Both the position numbers and the translations under genes were made by a program. Positions 17,816-27,050 of a stretch of 50,141 bases of DNA are shown here, piece after piece. This DNA comes from Mogibacterium pumilum. GTDB taxonomy: Bacteria > Bacillota > Clostridia > Peptostreptococcales > Anaerovoracaceae. The DNA is taken from assembly GCF_002243385.1 (NCBI RefSeq), contig NZ_CP016199.1:1253813-1303953 (forward strand), given 5' to 3'. Below the pieces are notes generated by a model that had not been told where the DNA came from, did not search any database, and saw only the letters and a program-made list of their open reading frames with translations. Within the stretch, counting starts at the first letter, position 1; each line of letters opens with the position of its first letter.

Positions 17816-18767
17816 TTGATGCTTTTCCTCCGAGAAGAGCTATACCGACAGCATTATCGCCAGATAGCTCTGGACTACCAAAATTTATTGTCAAAGAACT
17901 ATTCTCATGTGTAAGTTCTCTTATTTTCGCTCTAAAAAACTTGCTTGATGCCACCCCTCCTGCCATATAAATTTTTTGTGTATCAAACTTATTAGCCAGA
18001 TATTTTGAAACATCGAAAAGCAGTATTGATACCCTTTCCATAAGTTCAGCGGCAACCTCTGTTCCATATGTTTCTATGGCGTTTAAAACTTGATATTCAG
18101 TACCCGACAAGTTAAACCATCCATCATCAACTTTAATCGTTGTTAGATGTTTAGAACTGTTATATCCAGATTTTAAAGCGAGTTGATCAATGTATTTACC
18201 TGCTGGAAAATCGTAACCTAGGGCAGCTCCTGCTCTATCTAGTAGTTTACCCACGCTTATGTCCTTTGTTCCGCCAACTATTTCAAGCCCATAGTGAACA
18301 CCGTCATTCGCTGCAAGTAGAGCTTCTGTTGTGCCGCCACTGAGATGAAAGAATATTGCTTTTTCATCTGATAGTCCTGTGTCAAAGAACTTTAGAACTG
18401 CAGCAACGTGGCCTTCTTGGTGGGAAAATGTATAAAGCGGTACAGCTAGACTGCTGCTTAGAATTTTAGCAGCATTATATCCTGCCATAAATACGGGCAT
18501 GTATGAACCTTTAACCCGTCTAGGAGCATTGGAAACGGAAATGCATCTAATGTCATTTATATTAACTTTAGAAAGAGCCTCCTCAATAAATGAAGGTAGA
18601 ACATTTACGTGCTTAAAGAAAGCGATAGACTGCCTTAGTCCAAGCGCACCGTGTTCAACCTCCAAGAATTCAGATTTTTCAAATATTATATCATCATGCT
18701 CATCGGTAATCGCTACCGATGTTTTATAATTAGACGTATCAATGCCGAGGCAATATCTACTGTTCAT
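17787..18767 (-). CDS. TsaD/Kae1-like ASKHA protein (paralogue, function unknown)
   Basis: 326 residues. The ASKHA ATPase fold begins with LGIDTSNYKTSVAI (7-20). The metal-binding HQEGH (116-120) matches the HxEGH of TsaD, and GGVASS comes near residue 270. TsaD makes the t6A modification of tRNA, but Clostridia often carry a second, shorter copy of unknown role beside xseA and nusB, and this looks like that copy. The FxExxH-type N-terminal context of true TsaD is changed (EVEHGALGLRQS). It overlaps nusB by 11 bases, so it is translationally coupled. Whether a separate canonical tsaD exists cannot be seen here. Confidence 0.82.
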   Translation of the reverse strand: MNSRYCLGIDTSNYKTSVAITDEHDDIIFEKSEFLEVEHGALGLRQSIAFFKHVNVLPSFIEEALSKVNINDIRCISVSNAPRRVKGSYMPVFMAGYNAAKILSSSLAVPLYTFSHQEGHVAAVLKFFDTGLSDEKAIFFHLSGGTTEALLAANDGVHYGLEIVGGTKDISVGKLLDRAGAALGYDFPAGKYIDQLALKSGYNSSKHLTTIKVDDGWFNLSGTEYQVLNAIETYGTEVAAELMERVSILLFDVSKYLANKFDTQKIYMAGGVASSKFFRAKIRELTHENSSLTINFGSPELSGDNAVGIALLGGKASNESIFNNTI

Positions 18768-19158
18768 TTAATTCCCTGTTAATCTTACCTAGTACTGAGT
18801 TTATAAACGCATATGAACGTTCGTCACCATAAGTCTTACCAAGCTCAACCGCTTCGTTGATAGAAACATTGGCCGGAATTGAATCGACGTATAAAATTTC
18901 AGCAAGTGCTGTTCTAAGGATTGCTAAATCAGCTTTAGGAAGTCTATCAATATCCCATTTATCAATGCTATTAGAAATGAGTTTGTCGATATCCTCGATA
19001 TGATCCCTAATTGCACTTAGCGTTTCAACTGCTTGATTATGTTTAAGTGCTTTCTCTGCTTCTTCAACACATGCCTGTTGTTCGTAATCAAAATTATCAG
19101 ATACATCCATCTGATAAACAAACTGCATTATGTTTTCTCTAATTATTCTTCTATCCAT
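18757..19158 (-). CDS. nusB: transcription antitermination factor NusB
   Basis: 133 residues, full length and all-helical. The N-terminus RRIIRENIMQFVYQMDV and the C-terminal SINEAVELGKTYGDERSYAFINSVLGKI are typical. NusB works with NusE on rRNA antitermination. ATG 19158 overlaps the stop of the Asp23-family gene (TAATG). Confidence 0.96.
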   Translation of the reverse strand: MDRRIIRENIMQFVYQMDVSDNFDYEQQACVEEAEKALKHNQAVETLSAIRDHIEDIDKLISNSIDKWDIDRLPKADLAILRTALAEILYVDSIPANVSINEAVELGKTYGDERSYAFINSVLGKINRELNEQ

Positions 19159-19514
19159 TAGCTATTCTCCTGGTCAATTCCTTCGACGCTTATATTTACA
19201 GCGTCTACAGTAAGCCCCGTCAAATTTTCAATTGAATTCTTTATAGCGCTCTGTATCTCGTACGATACTTGTGGGATATTAAATCCGTAATACACGATTA
19301 TATGAATATTAATAGTTATATTGTTATCATCTCGGATAATACGAACGCCATTCATGCCGTTATCACGACCAAATATATTCTTGGAAAAACTATCTGAAAT
19401 ACTAGAAATCATACGGCTTACACCTTTAATTTTATATATTTCTTCAGTAATATATCCCACGATAACTTGATCATCAATATTTATATTACCGTTAGTAGTA
19501 TCAAAATTACTCAT
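19158..19514 (-). CDS. Asp23/Gls24-family protein (YqhY-like)
   Basis: 118 residues with the family pattern: YITEEIYKIKGVSRMIS at about 22-38 and INIHIIVYYGFNIPQVSYEIQSAIKNSIE toward the C-terminus. YqhY of Bacillus, next to nusB, has the same family and place, and is linked to fatty-acid synthesis control. The ATG at 19514 is chosen over the in-frame GTG at 19520 because AAGGAAGAG lies at the right distance. It overlaps the CNNM-protein stop by 8 bases. Confidence 0.92.
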   Translation of the reverse strand: MSNFDTTNGNINIDDQVIVGYITEEIYKIKGVSRMISSISDSFSKNIFGRDNGMNGVRIIRDDNNITINIHIIVYYGFNIPQVSYEIQSAIKNSIENLTGLTVDAVNISVEGIDQENS

Positions 19515-20832
19515 CAGCACGCTCTTCCTTTTCCGTCTCTTGTGTATCTTCTACTACAGTGATGCGAACTTTCTCTATACGTCTATCCTTTACCTCTAAT
19601 ATCTGGAAAGTAATATTTTTGTATTGTATTGGGTTATATGTAGAATTTTCCTTAGGAATTTCACCAATATAGTCGATGATAAATCCACCTACAGTTTCGC
19701 TGTTCTCGGATTCGAGCCCTATACCAGTTTCTTCATCTAAGTCGTCAAGATATACGTTTCCATCCACGACGAACTCAGAGTCCGATATTTTTTCGATAAT
19801 TCTATCTTCATCATCGAATTCATCATCTATATCGCCAACAATCTGTTCAATTATATCCTCTATTGAGACAATTCCACTAAAGCCGCCATACTCATCTATT
19901 AATATGGCGATGTGTTGTTTTGTCTTCTGAAGTTCAATGAAGAGAGAATCTATGTTCTTAGTCTCGGGAACAAGATAAGGTTCTCGCATTATCTCCTTGA
20001 TATCTATGTCATCAAATCCTACAGATGCACCTTTAAGCAGATAATCCTTAACAAGGAGAAGGCCGATTATATTGTCGGTATCACCGTCACATATTGGAAT
20101 TCGTGAGTGACGAAGTTCCATTAATTCCTCAAAATATTCTTCTTTATCATCCTGAAGATCAATCATGAACACGTCTGTACGCGGGGTCATAATCTCGTAC
20201 GCAAGGAGATCGTCAAATTCAAATATACTATCGATCATACGACGACCTTCTTCTTTGAGATCACCGCTCTCTTGCCCCTTGTCGAGCATTGACCTTACGT
20301 GGTCCTCGGAAAACTGTGTATCATCAACATCTATATCTTTTCTCATTATAAGAAGAAAAAGATTTGCAACTCCAAGACAAAGTGTTGTAATCGGAAAAAG
20401 TACTATACAAACGAAGCGTTGGAGTAATACAAGTTTAAGGGCGTAAGAATCAGCAGACTGTACAGCTAGTTTTTTTGGAAAAATATCAGCCAAAGCGAAG
20501 TAAAAAATAGCAAATAATATATTCGCTACTACCGGCAGAAAGCGATATGAATCAAGCTTAGAGTAAAATCCAAAATTAAAAACTACGATGGCAGCAATTG
20601 CCATTGAATACATGAAAATTCTATCTGGGTAATGATACCTTGACGGCTTCTTGATGAAGTCGTGTATAAGTTCAGCTTTTTTGTTATTAGGCTCGTCTTC
20701 TCTAAGCTCGTTTAACTTGTTTCTATCGACATAGTCAAGCGCGTTAAGTGATGCTGAAACTAAGCCGTTAGCGACAAGTACAACTAACAATATCAGTACG
20801 TATATAGTCCAACTCACGGGGTCAGATGACAT
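19507..20832 (-). CDS. CNNM/HlyC-family transporter-associated protein (DUF21, two CBS, CorC domain)
   Basis: 441 residues. About four membrane segments occupy the first 170 residues (DUF21/CNNM). Two CBS domains follow at about 210-340 (IMTPRTDVFMIDL near 219, then HIAILIDEYGGFSGIVSIEDIIEQIVGDI). The C-terminal HlyC/CorC domain ends with GGFIIDYIGEIP. Proteins of this kind move or sense divalent cations such as magnesium; the older name hemolysin is misleading. AAGGAG precedes ATG 20832. Confidence 0.93.
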   Translation of the reverse strand: MSSDPVSWTIYVLILLVVLVANGLVSASLNALDYVDRNKLNELREDEPNNKKAELIHDFIKKPSRYHYPDRIFMYSMAIAAIVVFNFGFYSKLDSYRFLPVVANILFAIFYFALADIFPKKLAVQSADSYALKLVLLQRFVCIVLFPITTLCLGVANLFLLIMRKDIDVDDTQFSEDHVRSMLDKGQESGDLKEEGRRMIDSIFEFDDLLAYEIMTPRTDVFMIDLQDDKEEYFEELMELRHSRIPICDGDTDNIIGLLLVKDYLLKGASVGFDDIDIKEIMREPYLVPETKNIDSLFIELQKTKQHIAILIDEYGGFSGIVSIEDIIEQIVGDIDDEFDDEDRIIEKISDSEFVVDGNVYLDDLDEETGIGLESENSETVGGFIIDYIGEIPKENSTYNPIQYKNITFQILEVKDRRIEKVRITVVEDTQETEKEERADE

Positions 20833-20901
20833 GATTTTCTCCTTGCAATTGATTTCAGTAATTTAATAAATTGATGAAATAACTTTTCTTTAAAATAAAG
20901 T

Positions 20902-22134
20902 CTACTTTTTCTTTCTTAGAATGAAATTCTCAGGATAAGTTTTGCTAAGTTTAACCTTTATAACCTGCTGTGGATGAGGTGCCAACTCAATTGGATTATT
21001 ATCCTCGTCATACATCTCCCTAACGATCTCATCAGCATACTCTGTGCGTGGTCCAAATACCTCGATATCTTCTCCAACACTGAACTTATTACGCTGTTCA
21101 ACGACAGTTAGCCCAGTATCAGACTCGAATCCTCTTACAACACCGATAAATGAATATTCCCTAGTGTAATCACTACTCGAGTAATTCTGCCCACTGCTAT
21201 CAGGTTTAGAATAGTAGAATCCATGATAGAATTCTCTATGACTAGCTTTACATAGCTCAGTAAACCACTTTTCCTGGAACTCATAGGTATCCGGATTATC
21301 AAGATATGAGTCAAGTGCAGCTCTGTATGCAGAAACAACGGTTGCCACATAGAAAGGACTTTTCATCCGGCCCTCAATCTTGAGTGAATATATCCCAGCA
21401 TCAATTAAGTCTGGTAGCTTATCGAGCATACAGAGATCACGTGAGTTCATTATATAGCTTCCACGCTCATCTTCTTCAATCGGGTAATACTCCCCAGGTC
21501 TCTTTTCTTCGACTAGAGAATACTTCCAGCGGCATGGATGAGTGCAAGATCCTCTATTGGCATCTCTTCCAACCATGAAGTTGCTTAGCAGGCATCTTCC
21601 TGAATATGACATGCACATAGCACCGTGAACGAATGCTTCAATTTCCGTATTAGGTGGAAGAACTTTCTTCATCTCCCTAAGTTCTTTGAGACTCATCTCT
21701 CTCGCAGCAACGATTCTGGTAGCTCCCATCTGCTGAACCCAGAATGCAGCTGTCATGTAGTTTGTTGTGTTTGCCTGTGTACTAATGTGTATTTCGGCAT
21801 ATGGAATGATGCCTTTTACGATAGTCATAACCCCTGGATCCGACACGATAAATGCGTCAATGGGAATGTCCTTAATTTTTTCAAGATAAGCTTTAAGAGG
21901 CGGAATATCGTCATTATGTGGGTATATATTTATAGTCATATATCCCTTTGCATCATGCTCATGGATAAAGTCCATGGCCTCTCTAATTTCATCTATTGAT
22001 AAATTTCCTGCCCCAGCACGAAGGCTGAAAAGTTCACCTCCGAAGTAAACTGCATCAGCACCGTAAATAATGGCTGTTTTCAACTTTTCCATATCTCCAG
22101 CAGGAGCGAGTAACTCAATTTTCTTTTTAGTCAT
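20902..22134 (-). CDS. trhP: U32-family tRNA uridine hydroxylase (TrhP-like)
   Basis: 410 residues. The family core has LLAPAGDMEKLKTAIIYGADAVYFGG at the N-terminus and the four-Cys segment MCMSYSGRCLLSNF...SCTHPCRW, the likely iron-sulfur site. In Bacillus the YrrN/YrrO pair (TrhP) hydroxylates wobble uridine, which TrmR then methylates. Here a single U32 gene overlaps trmR by eight bases (ATGACTAA), so the two act in succession. Old annotations call this a collagenase-type protease; the context argues for tRNA hydroxylation. Confidence 0.88.
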   Translation of the reverse strand: MTKKKIELLAPAGDMEKLKTAIIYGADAVYFGGELFSLRAGAGNLSIDEIREAMDFIHEHDAKGYMTINIYPHNDDIPPLKAYLEKIKDIPIDAFIVSDPGVMTIVKGIIPYAEIHISTQANTTNYMTAAFWVQQMGATRIVAAREMSLKELREMKKVLPPNTEIEAFVHGAMCMSYSGRCLLSNFMVGRDANRGSCTHPCRWKYSLVEEKRPGEYYPIEEDERGSYIMNSRDLCMLDKLPDLIDAGIYSLKIEGRMKSPFYVATVVSAYRAALDSYLDNPDTYEFQEKWFTELCKASHREFYHGFYYSKPDSSGQNYSSSDYTREYSFIGVVRGFESDTGLTVVEQRNKFSVGEDIEVFGPRTEYADEIVREMYDEDNNPIELAPHPQQVIKVKLSKTYPENFILRKKK

Positions 22135-22789
22135 TTAGTTTTATAACAGCAAGACCATCACCACAGCTAAGAAGCGAAATGGTCAAGTCCTTTCTACCCT
22201 TTAAATACTCTAAAAACTCTTTCATTCTCTTGACACTTGTCCGATGTCTGCGCCTTGGATCAACTGTCGAGCCAGTTAGATATCCATGAATAAGCATATT
22301 GTCACAGATTATCGAGGCACCTGGTCTTGCAAGCATTTCTGCTCTATCAAAAAATTCGCGATAGTGACTCTTTGAAGCATCTATAAAAATAAGGTCAAAA
22401 CGAGATTCCGATGAATCATCTTTTATCAAATGATCGAGTATATCATTTGCATCTCCAAATTTAATATCAATATGGTCTTCAAGGCCCATCAACTTAATAT
22501 TTGGAACCGCATGTTCAAACATGTGAGGTGATCTCTCTATCGTGGTGATATGAGATCCATCACATACAGTTGCAAAATAACACGCAGAATAACCGTAAGC
22601 CGTTCCTATCTCAAGGATATTAGTCGGCTTAGTAATCTTTAAGAATGTATTCAGATAGCTCTCTGTTTCACGAAGGATTAGCGGCACGCTATCTTTCTCG
22701 CAAAACTCTCTTAATTTCCCTAACTTATATGAAACCGGAGAATGGAACGAGTCTATAAGTTCAACGATTTTTTCGTCAGTAATACTCAT
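22127..22789 (-). CDS. trmR: TrmR-type tRNA 5-hydroxyuridine O-methyltransferase
   Basis: 220 residues. The SAM-binding loop is ILEIGTAYGYSACYFA and the O-methyltransferase motif LIFIDASKSHYREFF. It belongs to the caffeoyl-CoA-type O-methyltransferase fold; YrrM/TrmR of Bacillus makes 5-methoxyuridine at position 34. It sits between mltG (TAATG overlap) and the U32 gene, the same order as yrrL-yrrM-yrrN in Bacillus. Confidence 0.9.
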   Translation of the reverse strand: MSITDEKIVELIDSFHSPVSYKLGKLREFCEKDSVPLILRETESYLNTFLKITKPTNILEIGTAYGYSACYFATVCDGSHITTIERSPHMFEHAVPNIKLMGLEDHIDIKFGDANDILDHLIKDDSSESRFDLIFIDASKSHYREFFDRAEMLARPGASIICDNMLIHGYLTGSTVDPRRRHRTSVKRMKEFLEYLKGRKDLTISLLSCGDGLAVIKLND

Positions 22790-23829
22790 TATTTATTCTT
22801 CTCCGTTAAAGCCTTAGAATAAGCCTCTTTATCTTTTAAGAATTTGTCGTAGTCCTTACTAAAATTGTGAGTGCCGTCTAGCTTCTCACTTACAACGTAA
22901 TACAGGTAATCTGTATCCTCTGGATAAAGAGCAGCCTTGATGGACGCCTTTCCAGGTGAACAGATTGGTCCTGGAGGCAGGCCCTGGTTGGTATATGTAT
23001 TATATGGAGAATCGATCTTTGTATCTGCGATAGATAGATTCTCCTTTGGTTTACCGAGTGCATATTGGATTGTAGCGTCAATCTGTAGAGGCATATTTGC
23101 CTTAATTCTGTTGTAAATAACGCTTGCAATCTTAGCCCTATCTCCGTCGTATTGAGATTCTCTCTCGATGAGTGATGCTATGATAACGATTTCATTTTCA
23201 GTTAGGTTAAGTTCTTTAGCACGTTTTCTGTACTTCTTTGTAAACACCTTATCATACTGATTTAGCATAGTAGTGATAATCTGAGTTTCATCAGCATCAA
23301 GATCAACAGCATAAGTATCCGGGAAAAGATATCCCTCAAGATGATTGTCTCCCGACTGAGATCCTTTTAGGAATGAGAATTTGCTAAAGTCTCCATGTCG
23401 TGCAACGTCAAGGAACTTATCTTTGTCAACTATACCCTCTTTACCCAGCTTTTCAGCAGTCTGTTCGAGCGTATAACCTTCAGGAATAGTAAAGTTTTTT
23501 GTACTCGAAACACCTTTTACAATTGTCTGTGCTATATCACTAGATCTCATGCTAGGAGATACTGAAAAGCTACCAGCCTTGTATTTGCCATCATATCTCC
23601 AAATCTTAGATACGAGCTTATACTTAGATATACTGCTGATTACCCCCTTCTTGTGAAGCTCCTTCGCGATATCATCGGTAGATGAACCTTCTTTAATCTT
23701 AACAACGACAAAGGTATTATCAGTTCTGTCCTTTGGCTTGTTAATTATAAGAAGCGAGGCGCTCAGCGCAATCAGGATTAACAGTATAGCGATAAGAATG
23801 GCTATAACCTTCTTTACTGACTTCTTCAT
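22789..23829 (-). CDS. mltG: endolytic transglycosylase MltG
   Basis: 346 residues. A single transmembrane anchor (about 7-30) is followed by LysM-like and catalytic YceG domains outside the membrane. The catalytic Glu is in SLIERESQYDGDRAKIASVIYNR (222 in this numbering). MltG cleaves nascent glycan strands and sets their length. ATG 23829 with GGAGG just before it is preferred over an in-frame GTG at 23841, which overlaps the ribosome-binding site. Spacing to the ATG is short (4 bases). Confidence 0.94.
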   Translation of the reverse strand: MKKSVKKVIAILIAILLILIALSASLLIINKPKDRTDNTFVVVKIKEGSSTDDIAKELHKKGVISSISKYKLVSKIWRYDGKYKAGSFSVSPSMRSSDIAQTIVKGVSSTKNFTIPEGYTLEQTAEKLGKEGIVDKDKFLDVARHGDFSKFSFLKGSQSGDNHLEGYLFPDTYAVDLDADETQIITTMLNQYDKVFTKKYRKRAKELNLTENEIVIIASLIERESQYDGDRAKIASVIYNRIKANMPLQIDATIQYALGKPKENLSIADTKIDSPYNTYTNQGLPPGPICSPGKASIKAALYPEDTDYLYYVVSEKLDGTHNFSKDYDKFLKDKEAYSKALTEKNK

Positions 23830-23851
23830 ATTACCTCCCACAACCAGGAAT

Positions 23852-23894
23852 ATTGTTAGCCAATATAAATAAAAAATTAATATCAGCTAACAAT
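23852..23894. repeat. inverted repeat ATTGTTAGC/GCTAACAAT between efp and mltG
   Basis: A perfect 9-base arm pair (23852-23860, 23886-23894) encloses a 25-base AT-rich loop. An overlapping smaller hairpin uses AATATTG/CAATATT. No U-tract follows, so it may tune expression between efp and mltG rather than end transcription. Confidence 0.4.
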
Positions 23895-23938
23895 CCTTAA
23901 ACACAGTTTATTAAATAATCAATATAGTATATTTCAGA

Positions 23939-24502
23939 CTACTTGGATCTTCCGAGGTACTCTCCACCTTCTCTAGTATCAATCTGAATCATCTCGCCCT
24001 CTTCGATGAAGATAGGAACCTGAATTACAGCACCCGTCTCAACAGTAGCTGCCTTAGTAACATTAGTGGCTGTGTCGCCTTTTACTCCTGGCTCTGTCTC
24101 GATTACCTTAAGGTCAACGAAGTTTGGAGCTTCAACAGCAAAAGCATTTCCCTGATAGAACTTAATAGTTGCTGTATCGTTCTCTCTAATGAACTTAACC
24201 GCATCTTCTACAAGGTCTGCGCTTAGAGGAACCTGATCGAAAGTCTCCTGATCCATGAAGTAGTATAACTCTCCATCATTGTAGAGATACTGCATAGTCT
24301 TTGTTTCGATATGTGCCTTAGGGAATTTATCGTTAGGGTTAAATGCCTCTTCTCTTGTAGCACCAGTAAGAATGTTTCTGTACTTAGTTCTAACGAAAGC
24401 AGCACCCTTTCCAGGCTTTACATGCTGGAAGTCGAGTACTACATGTGGCTCTCCGTTCATCTCGAAAGTTACGCCTTTTCTGAAATCTCCTGCACTAATC
24501 AT
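23939..24502 (-). CDS. efp: elongation factor P
   Basis: 187 residues, full length. Three beta-barrel domains are evident. The tip loop [14 protein letters not shown] carries Lys32, the position that is modified in many bacteria, and the C-terminal signature is [17 protein letters not shown] relieves ribosomes stalled at proline runs. AAAGAGAG precedes ATG 24502. No separate modification gene is visible. Confidence 0.98.
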   Translation of the reverse strand: MISAGDFRKGVTFEMNGEPHVVLDFQHVKPGKGAAFVRTKYRNILTGATREEAFNPNDKFPKAHIETKTMQYLYNDGELYYFMDQETFDQVPLSADLVEDAVKFIRENDTATIKFYQGNAFAVEAPNFVDLKVIETEPGVKGDTATNVTKAATVETGAVIQVPIFIEEGEMIQIDTREGGEYLGRSK

Positions 24503-24568
24503 ACTTAATCTCTCTTTCTGTGATATTATAAATTAAATTTTTTTCTTTTTACAACGTATACTATATGT

Positions 24569-24598
24569 ATTATATCAAATGTTCACTTTAAATATTAA
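24569..24598 (-). promoter_or_regulatory. possible promoter of efp
   Basis: TATAAT (24574-24569) has TTAATA 18 bases upstream (24598-24593), reaching into the end of the ylbF-type gene. The -35 is weak. A leader of about 60 bases would precede the efp start. Confidence 0.4.
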
Positions 24599-24920
24599 GT
24601 TTTACAACATCTGATAGGATTTCGTATACGTCCTTCATCATTATAGCAAATCTTGCCTCTGCTTGCATATACTCTGCAGCTTTAGGATTTGATGAAATCA
24701 TAGCATACATCGATTGCATCTGTGCCATTGCCTCCTGCCCAACTTCTTCACCGCTTAATTGCTTAGCCTGAATCTCGATTTGACGCTTCTGCATATCGCT
24801 AATCATCTGATTAAGAGTCGGATCCTGCTCTATCTCCTTACGAAGCTTATCGTAATCCATAAACTCATTACTTGCCTTAATTGCAGATGCGAGTTCATGG
24901 GCACTTGAATATACATTCAT
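24588..24920 (-). CDS. ylbF: YlbF/YmcA-family protein
   Basis: 110 residues, helical, with the family pattern AHELASAIKASNEFMDYDKLRKEIEQD and QMISDMQKRQIEIQAKQ. In Bacillus this family (RicF, RicA) forms a complex that guides RNase Y-type mRNA processing. It lies directly after the RNase J gene here, which fits RNA metabolism. ATG 24920 follows AGGAGGTG; an in-frame GTG nine bases upstream is within that site and is discarded. Confidence 0.85.
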   Translation of the reverse strand: MNVYSSAHELASAIKASNEFMDYDKLRKEIEQDPTLNQMISDMQKRQIEIQAKQLSGEEVGQEAMAQMQSMYAMISSNPKAAEYMQAEARFAIMMKDVYEILSDVVKLNI

Positions 24921-24950
24921 ATTAAACACCTCCTGAAACCAAAGCGTTCA

Positions 24951-27035
24951 TTAAATATCCATTATCACCGGTAGAATTACTGGACTTCTGCGTGTTTTCT
25001 TGTAAATGAAGCCCCTCATATCATCCTTGATAATATTCTTTAAAGCGTTAATATCCTTTGAACCTATGTTATTCCATTTATCGATTGACTCGTATACAAC
25101 TTCAGTAGCTTCGTTTATAAGAGGTATATTCTCTTTTACATAGATAAAGCCACGTGTTATTAGCTCAGGTCTAGCTGCCAGTAGTCCTGAATTACTATCA
25201 ATCGAAACAGCTATAACAATTAGTCCTGATTCAGAGAGCTGCTTTCTATCACGGAGTACGACATTACCAACGTCTCCTATACCGTAACCATCAACGAGTA
25301 TATCTTCTGCTGAAGCCTGTTCCGGTTCTACCTTAGCTTGCTTACCAGTAATGCGAAGAGCATCACCATTATTCATTACAAAGATGTTACCTCTATCCAT
25401 ACCCATAGATTCGGCTAGTTCAGCATGCTCCCTTAGGTGACGGTATTCACCGTGGGCTGGAATAAAGAATCTCGGTCTAACGAGTGAATGAATCAACTTC
25501 AGTTCTTCTTTACATGCGTGTCCAGATACATGGATATCAACAAAATCTGACAAGAAGACGTTAACTTTTTTCTCGTAAAGCTTGTTAACTATGTTCGTTA
25601 CAGCCTTTGCATTACCAGGTATTGGCGACGATGAGAAAACAACGGTATCTCCAGACTTAAGTTTAACTGTCCTGTGCGAGTCATTGGCCATTCGTGTCAG
25701 TGCAGACATTGGTTCACCCTGACTACCAGTAGTAATAATTGTTATATTAGCATCGGGTATGTTTCCAATCTTTCGGATATCAACGAAAGCGGATTCCGGA
25801 ACATCAAGATATCCGAGCTCTCTAGCAAGTGTTGATACGTTTTCCATTGAACGTCCTGAAATTGCAATTTTACGTCTGTGCTTTATAGAAGCTTCCATAA
25901 AATATTTTATTCTATAGATATTAGACGAAAACGTTGCAATAATTAGACGCTTGTCTGTCTTCGAAAAAATCTCGTTCATTGAATCTACAACGACTTTTTC
26001 AGATGGAGTGTATCCTGGTCGAAGAACATTCGTACTGTCGCATAGAAGAACGTCTACTCCCTCTTGTCCTAGCTGTGCAAACTTCGCAAGATCAATTCTT
26101 TTCCCATCTAAAGGCGAGAAATCCACTTTAAAATCACCAGTATGAACGAGGTGACCACCAGGACATTTTATAGAGTAAGCCATAGCATCAGCAATGCTGT
26201 GGTTTGTATGAATCGCCTCTATCTTAAATACACCAACGTTGAAAGTCTCACCAGCTTCTATCACATGCTCTTTCATCGATAATCCGTGTTCTTTTAACTT
26301 ATTACGTATAAGCCCCATAGCAAGTGGTGGAGCGTATACTGGAGTACTAATCTCCTTTAGTAGGAATGGTACTCCTCCAATATGGTCTTCGTGTCCGTGT
26401 GTGATGATGAGCCCCTTAATCTTCTCCATGTTCTCTTTGAGATAGGTGAAATCAGGGATTACTACATCTATACCGAACATCTCATCCTCAGGGAAAGAAA
26501 ATCCGCAATCGATGATCAAGATATCGTCTTTATACTCCACAAGAGTTATATTCTTGCCGATTTCCTTTAGACCACCAAGTGGCATAACGCGCATTGTTTC
26601 AAGTGGAGCCTTAGGTCTTCTCTGCTGGTTATTGTTCTTCTGATTAATACCAGATTTATTCTTTTTGTAAGCATTTTTAGTGCTCATTTTAATATTTTGT
26701 TTCTGGTTAATACTCTGCTTAGCTGTATTCTTATTTAAATTTCTATTGTAAGAATTCTTACTATTAATATTTTTGCTAGTGCTATTACTATTCTTGGTAT
26801 TGTTCTTATTCTTACTGCTATTCTCAGACCTACTTGTAGAATAATTCTTTGCGTCTCGGCTTATGCGAGAATTTATCCCTTTTGCTCTGGAACGAGAATT
26901 GTCACTTACTCTAAAATTGTTGTTACGTGGCGATTTTTCAACGCCACGATTATCAATAAATTTTTTTCTTGTTTCAGATGAATTTGAATTATCCGACCTC
27001 TGGAACTTCTTATTGTTTCTGTTTTCCATTCTCAT
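24951..27035 (-). CDS. rnj: ribonuclease J with a long low-complexity N-terminal extension
   Basis: 694 residues against about 555 usual. Residues 1-147 are Asn/Ser/Lys/Arg-rich low complexity and strongly basic. The RNase J core starts near 148 (MRVMPLGGLKEIGKN). It has the zinc motif HGHEDHIGG (213-221), the beta-CASP region (IATFSSNIYRIK, FSSSPIPGN) and HVSGHACKEE. The enzyme acts as a 5'-3' exonuclease and endonuclease on RNA. The extension probably binds RNA or partner proteins, which is inference. Its codons look like those around it, so it is not a recent insertion. Confidence 0.94.
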   Translation of the reverse strand: MRMENRNNKKFQRSDNSNSSETRKKFIDNRGVEKSPRNNNFRVSDNSRSRAKGINSRISRDAKNYSTSRSENSSKNKNNTKNSNSTSKNINSKNSYNRNLNKNTAKQSINQKQNIKMSTKNAYKKNKSGINQKNNNQQRRPKAPLETMRVMPLGGLKEIGKNITLVEYKDDILIIDCGFSFPEDEMFGIDVVIPDFTYLKENMEKIKGLIITHGHEDHIGGVPFLLKEISTPVYAPPLAMGLIRNKLKEHGLSMKEHVIEAGETFNVGVFKIEAIHTNHSIADAMAYSIKCPGGHLVHTGDFKVDFSPLDGKRIDLAKFAQLGQEGVDVLLCDSTNVLRPGYTPSEKVVVDSMNEIFSKTDKRLIIATFSSNIYRIKYFMEASIKHRRKIAISGRSMENVSTLARELGYLDVPESAFVDIRKIGNIPDANITIITTGSQGEPMSALTRMANDSHRTVKLKSGDTVVFSSSPIPGNAKAVTNIVNKLYEKKVNVFLSDFVDIHVSGHACKEELKLIHSLVRPRFFIPAHGEYRHLREHAELAESMGMDRGNIFVMNNGDALRITGKQAKVEPEQASAEDILVDGYGIGDVGNVVLRDRKQLSESGLIVIAVSIDSNSGLLAARPELITRGFIYVKENIPLINEATEVVYESIDKWNNIGSKDINALKNIIKDDMRGFIYKKTRRSPVILPVIMDI

Positions 27036-27050
27036 ATTTATCCCCAGAGC

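Noticed and set aside
20902-22134. U32 protein as a collagenase or protease
   Set aside because: The gene overlap with trmR and the four-Cys segment match tRNA hydroxylases (TrhP). There is no visible protease motif.
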